Source of the DNA: Streptomyces sp. AC558_RSS880
GTDB taxonomy: Bacteria > Actinomycetota > Actinomycetes > Streptomycetales > Streptomycetaceae
NCBI RefSeq assembly: GCF_019049255.1
Contig: NZ_JAGMUJ010000022.1
Span: 1 to 64,000, forward strand
Direction of reading: 5' to 3'
Length of the DNA stretch: 64,000 nt
Shown here one piece after another: positions 60,021 to 64,000 of this stretch (position 1 is its first letter; every line of letters begins with the position of its first letter). The notes below the pieces were generated by a model. It searched no databases and was not told the DNA's origin. It saw nothing but the letters and a program-made list of their open reading frames with translations. Position numbers and translations under genes: made by a program.

Positions 60021-60371
60021 TCAGCGGCCGCCGTTGTACGGGCCGTAGGGGCCGTCGCTGCTGGAGCCTCTGTGGGCGCGCCCGCCGCCGGGGAGGCCGC
60101 GGAGCGCCGGGCGGACGTCGACCATGTACACGATGGTCGCGATCAGCCCGATGATCGGCAGGAACGACAGGATGTTGAAGATCAGGTTCACCACGAAGGC
60201 GATACCGAGGATGATCAGCCAGAAGGGCTTGGTCTGCTTGTCGGCCGCGCGGTAGGCGTCCTCACGGCGCGTGGCGGCGTCGATCAGCGCGAAGCCGCTG
60301 AACACGATCAGGGCCATGCTCAGCAGCCACATGAACCCCGCGAAGCCCTGCATCAGCACAACGTCCACCAC
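60021..60371 (-). CDS. DUF2516 membrane protein
   Basis: 116 residues with a DUF2516 core: two membrane helices (about 9-30, FAGFMWLLSMALIVFSGFALID, and 50-88, PFWLIILGIAFVVNLIFNILSFLPIIGLIATIVYMVDVRPAL) separated by a charged cytoplasmic loop, and a Gly/Tyr tail. GTG GTG at the beginning allows two starts three bases apart. Actinobacterial, function unknown. Confidence 0.88.
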   Translation of the reverse strand: MVDVVLMQGFAGFMWLLSMALIVFSGFALIDAATRREDAYRAADKQTKPFWLIILGIAFVVNLIFNILSFLPIIGLIATIVYMVDVRPALRGLPGGGRAHRGSSSDGPYGPYNGGR

Positions 60372-60433
60372 CAGACTCGGCTCGTCCTCTACGCCGTCAC
60401 CGTACCCGCATCCACCGGCCGGCTACCCGGACA

Positions 60434-60466
60434 ACGGGCCGGGCACCGTGAGAGTGCCCGGCCCGT
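60434..60466. terminator. Terminator between the HBHA-like and DUF2516 genes
   Basis: ACGGGCCGGGCAC and GTGCCCGGCCCGT, perfect 13-bp arms, 7-nt loop, 15 nt after the HBHA-like stop on the minus strand. Confidence 0.85.
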
Positions 60467-60481
60467 CCGGTTCCGTCCCGC

Positions 60482-61075
60482 CTACTTCGCGGGCGGCGTC
60501 GTCTTCTTCGCCGTGGCCTTGCGCACCGGGGCCTTCTTGGCGGCGGCGGGCTTCTTCGCCGCGGCGGACTCGTCGTCCTTGACCTCGACCGGCTCCAGCC
60601 GGGTGGCGGGCTTCGGCTCGGCCGGCGGCTCGACGGCGACGGCGATGTCCTCGATGCTCTCGGCGGCGTCGCCGCGCCAGGTCTTCACGGCCTGCTCGCC
60701 GTGCTCGGCGACCTTCTCGTAGGCCTCCCGGGCCTTGACGGCGTACTCGGCGGCGATGCCGACCCCGCGCAGCGCGAGGTCCTGGGCGTTCTCGCCGAGC
60801 TTCTTCAGGTCGGTGTCGAGCGAGCCGAAGAACTCGCCGACCTTGGTCTGGAGCGTCTCCTGCGTCTCCCGGACCCGGACGGTCGCCCGCTCCTGGACGG
60901 CCTTGGGGTCGGTGTTGCGCACGGCCTCGATACGGGCCGGGGCCTCGACGCGCAACTGCTCCACCAGGGCCGGCACCTTCTTGGCCTGCTGCAGCGCGAG
61001 GTCGGCGGTGCCGGCGGCGAAGTAGAGCGGGGTCGGGTCGCTGAGGGTCTTGCGCAGGTCGTCGGTGATGGCCAT
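60482..61075 (-). CDS. HBHA-like coiled-coil protein
   Basis: 197 residues. The N-terminal 140 are amphipathic helix (LYFAAGTADLALQQAKKVPALVEQLR, RVRETQETLQTKVGEFFGSLDTDLKKLGENAQDLALRG), followed by a Pro/Glu link and a Lys/Ala/Pro-rich basic tail (KKPAAAKKAPVRKATAKKTTPP). This is the layout of mycobacterial heparin-binding haemagglutinin; in Streptomyces the role may be in cell-wall, lipid or DNA interaction. No signal peptide. Located downstream of an XRE regulator on the same strand, 78 bp away. Confidence 0.85.
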   Translation of the reverse strand: MAITDDLRKTLSDPTPLYFAAGTADLALQQAKKVPALVEQLRVEAPARIEAVRNTDPKAVQERATVRVRETQETLQTKVGEFFGSLDTDLKKLGENAQDLALRGVGIAAEYAVKAREAYEKVAEHGEQAVKTWRGDAAESIEDIAVAVEPPAEPKPATRLEPVEVKDDESAAAKKPAAAKKAPVRKATAKKTTPPAK

Positions 61076-61153
61076 GGTGATGGTCCTCCCGGATTCGTTT
61101 TCGGCTGAGGGTTCTGTGTGGTCCGCGGCGGGCGGCCGGTGCCCTGGTCCGGC

Positions 61154-61633
61154 TCAGCCGGCCGTCCGCCGCGGACCGGTGTCGTCGTCGCCGTCTCCGG
61201 CCGTGCCGCCCGCCGGGTCGGCGGCCGTGCGGTCACGCGCGTCGACGGGATCCCCGGGCGTCGCCTCACCGTCCTCGGCGCCCCCGAACCCGTTCTCCTT
61301 GCGGAACGACTCGTAGATCTGGAGCAGCACCTGCTTCTGACGCCCGGTCAGCGCGGGATCGGCGAGCACGGCGGCCCGCGTCTCGGCCTCGGACCGGTCC
61401 CGCTCGGCGTCGAGGATGCCGGCCCGGACGTACAGCGTCTCGGCGGAGATCCGCAGCGCCTTGGCGACCTGCTGCAGCACCTCCGCGCTCGGCTTGCGCA
61501 GCCCGCGCTCGATCTGGCTGAGATACGGATTGGACACCCCGGCGGCGTCGGCGAGCTGCCGCAGCGACAACTGCGCGCTGCGCCGCTGCTCGCGCAGGTA
61601 CTCACCGAGATTGCCGACGTTGAGCGATGCCAT
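61154..61633 (-). CDS. XRE-family regulator upstream of the HBHA-like gene
   Basis: 159 residues. An N-terminal HTH_3 (about 8-65; LREQRRSAQLSLRQLADAAGVSNPYLSQIERGLRKPSAEVLQQVAKAL) precedes a short dimerisation segment (LRISAETLYVRAGILDAE) and a helical, then acidic Gly/Asp tail. ATG MASLNVGNLG chosen from GTGGAGGC before it. A perfect inverted repeat lies 26 bp upstream of the start, fitting autoregulation. Confidence 0.92.
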   Translation of the reverse strand: MASLNVGNLGEYLREQRRSAQLSLRQLADAAGVSNPYLSQIERGLRKPSAEVLQQVAKALRISAETLYVRAGILDAERDRSEAETRAAVLADPALTGRQKQVLLQIYESFRKENGFGGAEDGEATPGDPVDARDRTAADPAGGTAGDGDDDTGPRRTAG

Positions 61634-61658
61634 GCCTCCACACTGCTCCACCTCGCTA

Positions 61659-61686
61659 ACTTTTGCAAGCACCCGCTTGCAAAAGT
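61659..61686. promoter_or_regulatory. Palindromic operator of the XRE gene
   Basis: ACTTTTGCAAGC and GCTTGCAAAAGT, perfect 12-bp arms, 4-bp spacer, positioned 26-53 bp upstream of the regulator start. Confidence 0.75.
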
Positions 61687-61751
61687 GCGCTACGGCACAG
61701 GCCGACCCTGATGTGACTCCCAGCGTTAGCTGTCATCTTTCAGCGCTTGTT

Positions 61752-61765
61752 GTCACAGCTGTGAC
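61752..61765. promoter_or_regulatory. Palindrome upstream of the VOC gene
   Basis: GTCACAGCTGTGAC is a perfect 14-bp palindrome 14 bp before the -10-like TAGGAT (61780-61785?) of the VOC gene, in the -35 region. Regulator unknown; the half-site GTGAC recalls Crp-type boxes, but the spacing is wrong for them. Confidence 0.4.
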
Positions 61766-61794
61766 TTGCAGAGCGGGTGCATAGGATCGCCGGC

Positions 61795-62535
61795 ATGGCA
61801 CTGCGACCTGTCCTGGTGAACATGAAGGCTCTTGATGACTCAGCGGTCGGTCGGTTCTGGGCGGAGGCGCTCGGCTGGAGTGTCGCCGGCGAGGGATCGG
61901 GCGCGACCGCCGCCAAACCCGTCGGCTTCGATTGGCTGGACCCGGTCGGCGTGTGCATCGACGTCATTGCCGTCCCGGAACCCAAGACTGCAACAAAGAA
62001 TCGTGTGCACGTCGATCTCGCCACCACCTCTGCGGCCCATCAGGCGGAGTTGGTCGCGCGCCTTGAAGCTCTCGGTGCGACACCCGCCCACGTGGGCCAG
62101 GGCGATGTGCCGTGGACGGTCCTCGCCGACCCGGAGGGCAACGAGTTCTGCGTGCTGGAGCCTCGGGAGATGTACCGGGACACCGGGCCGATCGCCCGGG
62201 TGGTGGTCGACTGCGCGGATCCGCGGGCCATGGCCCGTTTCTGGGACGAGGCGATGGACTGGACCCTGCACGAGGTGACGGACGACCACGCGGTGTGGCG
62301 CTCGGCCAAGGGTGTCGGCCCGTATCTTGAGTTCCTCCGCTCGCCCGACGCGAAGACTGTGCCGGACCGCGTCCATCTTGACCTGGTGCCGGACCCCGGT
62401 GACGACAAAGCAGCAGAGGTCACCCGGCTGCGGGCCCTCGGCGCCGCCGACCTCGACGTCGGCCAGGGCGACGTCCCGTGGACGTGTCTTACCGACCCGG
62501 AGGGTCACGAGTTCTGCGTCCTCGCCCGATCCTGA
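61795..62535 (+). CDS. Two-domain VOC (glyoxalase-like) protein
   Basis: 246 residues with two tandem vicinal-oxygen-chelate domains (about 1-120 and 126-246). Each ends in the same motif, DPEGNEFCVLE and DPEGHEFCVLA, and each contains R-V-H-[V/L]-D-L and VGQGDVPWT, so they arose by internal duplication. The family includes glyoxalases, dioxygenases and antibiotic-binding proteins; this subgroup (glyoxalase_6 type) is of unknown substrate. A TAGGAT box lies 7 nt before the ATG, indicating a leaderless transcript. Confidence 0.9.
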   Translation: MALRPVLVNMKALDDSAVGRFWAEALGWSVAGEGSGATAAKPVGFDWLDPVGVCIDVIAVPEPKTATKNRVHVDLATTSAAHQAELVARLEALGATPAHVGQGDVPWTVLADPEGNEFCVLEPREMYRDTGPIARVVVDCADPRAMARFWDEAMDWTLHEVTDDHAVWRSAKGVGPYLEFLRSPDAKTVPDRVHLDLVPDPGDDKAAEVTRLRALGAADLDVGQGDVPWTCLTDPEGHEFCVLARS

Positions 62536-63236
62536 CACCGAGCCTTGACCCCGTGGGGGCTCGGTATCCCGGTCGATCCGGGGCGCCGAGAGCTTCTGCG
62601 TCGAGGCGCGTTCGGCGTGCTCGCCGACCACACCGCTCAACTCGGTCACAACTGCTCGTCGCGCGGATGGAGTGTCCTTCCGCGATGCGCTGGATGTGGT
62701 CGCGGCGGCTTCGGCTGCCTCGGGGGCGGCAGGGCCGAGGATCTTCAGGAACCTCTGCCGGAGACGGAGAAGGCGCTCCGGCGCCTGCGGGTCGGTCCGG
62801 TGCGAACGGCGGCCGTTCCGGGGGACGTCCCGAGGCGGTGTGCGAGACGGAGGATGCAGCCGGCCGGCGCCTCGTCAGGCAACGGATCGAGGCTGCGGGG
62901 GAGTGGGCGCACGCCTCATGACGCCCCGGCAGGAGGCCGGGCTGCGGCGGAACGGACCGTGCGGGGGCAGACGATCGTTCCACGACCTGGCCGACGTGTT
63001 CCGACGCCCGCTTCCGACGCCCGCCGGGGCGGCGCCGGTGTCGTTCCACGTGCGGTCACGGGCCCGCAGGCCAGGGGAGAATTTTCGGCCTCGGGCAAAG
63101 CCCGCGCAACCCTTCGAGACCGCTGGACAACTGCTCGAACGCGGGGAATTCCGCTCTCCTCAAGAGGACCGTTTTCCGGTCACGCCGATCATTTGTTCTT
63201 GATCTACTCGATGGGGCATGCCTAGCGTCACCCGCC
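62536..63236. other. Gap with degraded coding sequence
   Basis: 701 bp without an intact gene. About 62680-62920 is a probable relic (separate entry). TAGCGT at 63223-63228 is a likely -10 for the methyltransferase gene. Confidence 0.5.
62680..62920 (+). pseudogene. Frameshifted gene relic
   Basis: Two protein-like stretches lie in successive frames: EDLQEPLPETEKALRRLRVG and, about 60 bp on in another frame, EAVCETEDAAGRRLVRQRIE followed by AAGEWAHAS and a stop. Each resembles a charged helical protein segment, and no single frame is convincing. Parent gene not recognised. Confidence 0.4.
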
Positions 63237-63977
63237 ATGGGGACCAACGCTTACGACGATCTTCTCGCGGACATCTACGACCAGATGTACCCGGACGCGC
63301 TCTCCGGCACGGCCGAGACCGTGGAGTTCGTCTCGACGCTCTGTCCGCCCGGGGGGTCCGTGCTGGAGCTGGGCGTGGGGAATGGGCGGCTCGCCGTGCC
63401 GCTGACCGGTCGCGGGGTGGACGTGTACGGCATCGACTCCTCGGCCCGTATGCTCGCCGACCTCGCCGTACGGGACTCCGCCAGTGCCGTGAAGGCCATC
63501 GAGGGCGACTTCCTCACGGCCACCACGGGCCGGCGGCACGATGTCGTCCTGATGGCGCTCAACACGTTCTTCTCGCTGCCCGAGCAGGAGAAGCAGATCG
63601 ACTGCCTGCGCGCGATGCGGGAGCATCTCGCCCCCGGCGGGCGGGTGGTCCTGGAGGCCTTCGACCCCACCCCGTACCACGGGCAGGAGGGCGAGAAGAC
63701 CACGACCCGCTTCCTCGGCCCGGGCACGGTGATGCTGGAGAGCAGCCATGTGGTCCAGTCACAGCAGCTCATCGTCCTGATCTTCGCCCTGCTCGCCGAC
63801 GGCCCGACCCGCACCGCCCACACCGCGCTGCGCTACGCCTGGCCCGCCGAGATCGACGCCATGGCCCGGTGCGCGGGTCTGCGGCTCGTCGAGCGGTACG
63901 CGGGCTGGTCGAAGGAGCCCTACGGCCCCGGCAGCCAGCGTCACGTGTCGGTCTACGAGGCGGCGGACGCGGCGTAA
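63237..63977 (+). CDS. Class I SAM-dependent methyltransferase
   Basis: 246 residues. Motif I VLELGVGNGRLAVPL, the strand-2 acidic end VYGIDSSARML, motif II DVVLMALNTFF and post-II REHLAPGGRVVLEAFD give a complete Methyltransf_25/11 domain. Start MGTNAYDDLLADIYDQMYP is of the DAYAELYDLLYP type found in natural-product and small-molecule methyltransferases. Its TAA shares a base with the ATG of the next gene, so it is the first gene of an operon that leaves the window. Confidence 0.88.
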   Translation: MGTNAYDDLLADIYDQMYPDALSGTAETVEFVSTLCPPGGSVLELGVGNGRLAVPLTGRGVDVYGIDSSARMLADLAVRDSASAVKAIEGDFLTATTGRRHDVVLMALNTFFSLPEQEKQIDCLRAMREHLAPGGRVVLEAFDPTPYHGQEGEKTTTRFLGPGTVMLESSHVVQSQQLIVLIFALLADGPTRTAHTALRYAWPAEIDAMARCAGLRLVERYAGWSKEPYGPGSQRHVSVYEAADAA

Positions 63978-64000
63978 TGAGCGCCCTGCTGGAACTGACG
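63977..64000 (+). CDS. Start of next gene (truncated by the window edge)
   Basis: ATG overlaps the methyltransferase TAA by one base and codes MSALLELT before the window ends. Coupled translation implies the same operon. Eight residues are too few for an assignment; the beginning would suit an ABC-transporter ATPase, but that is a guess. Confidence 0.55.

Overview
The window is chromosomal DNA of a high-G+C actinomycete, almost certainly a Streptomyces. The evidence is roughly 70 % G+C with strong third-position bias, many GTG starts, TANNNT -10 boxes placed 6-7 nt before start codons (leaderless genes), and gene content that follows the S. coelicolor order I recall from about SCO4286 down to SCO4197 (nagKA, cdgB, terD-like, SoxR-target oxidoreductase, msiK, rlmB-cysS-ispFD-carD, phoPR/phoU/mtpA, gpmA, mshA). 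No rRNA or CRISPR array is present; one tRNA-Thr(UGU) gene is.

Layout. 0-5.8 kb: sugar ABC binding lipoprotein facing the DasR-type nagK-nagA operon across a promoter with dre-like boxes, a PfkB-type kinase and a membrane-anchored carbohydrate-binding protein. 5.9-12.4 kb: the diguanylate cyclase CdgB, with a consensus Crp-type palindrome upstream, flavin reductase, GNAT, ArfB, TerD and an M1 peptidase lipoprotein. 12.4-18 kb: pentapeptide protein, a flavoprotein and a quinone oxidoreductase joined by a perfect SoxR-type box, an APH(6)-like kinase, the tRNA, and a DUF3224/WYL-regulator pair. 18-27.5 kb: msiK, nucleotidyltransferase, DoxX protein, rlmB, cysS, ispF, ispD, carD. 28-34 kb: phosphate control (phoP, phoR, PHO box, phoU), metallothionein-like mtpA, a nickel-binding-type protein, MFS transporter. 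34.2-35 kb: gpmA.

34.97-43.59 kb is an 8.6-kb insertion. A 21-bp piece of the gpmA 3' end, including its stop codon, is repeated directly at the far side, and both copies are followed by a related terminator. Inside I see no integrase. It holds an XRE regulator pair, a pterin dehydratase, a low-G+C gene with a HEPN-type RX4H motif next to a nested hairpin, and several small genes resembling orphan immunity proteins (Imm32-like, DUF1877, DUF6928) separated by three families of repeated non-coding blocks that look like recombination-site relics. Immediately beyond it lie a SUFU-domain gene and a two-gene unit in which the C-terminus of a DUF6232 membrane protein and the N-terminus of its partner share a short Gly/Asn motif, an arrangement typical of amyloid-signalling pairs.

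45-64 kb: FG-GAP secreted protein, SDR/XRE pair with a 40-bp duplicated relic of the SDR gene, epoxide-hydrolase-like enzyme, DUF2000/AraC pair, mshA-ybjN (mycothiol), an NlpC/P60 secreted hydrolase, a receiver-PP2C phosphatase fusion, DUF2516, an HBHA-like coiled-coil protein with its XRE regulator, a two-domain VOC protein, a degraded segment, and a methyltransferase followed by the first codons of another gene. Names rest on motifs and recollection of families, not on any search.
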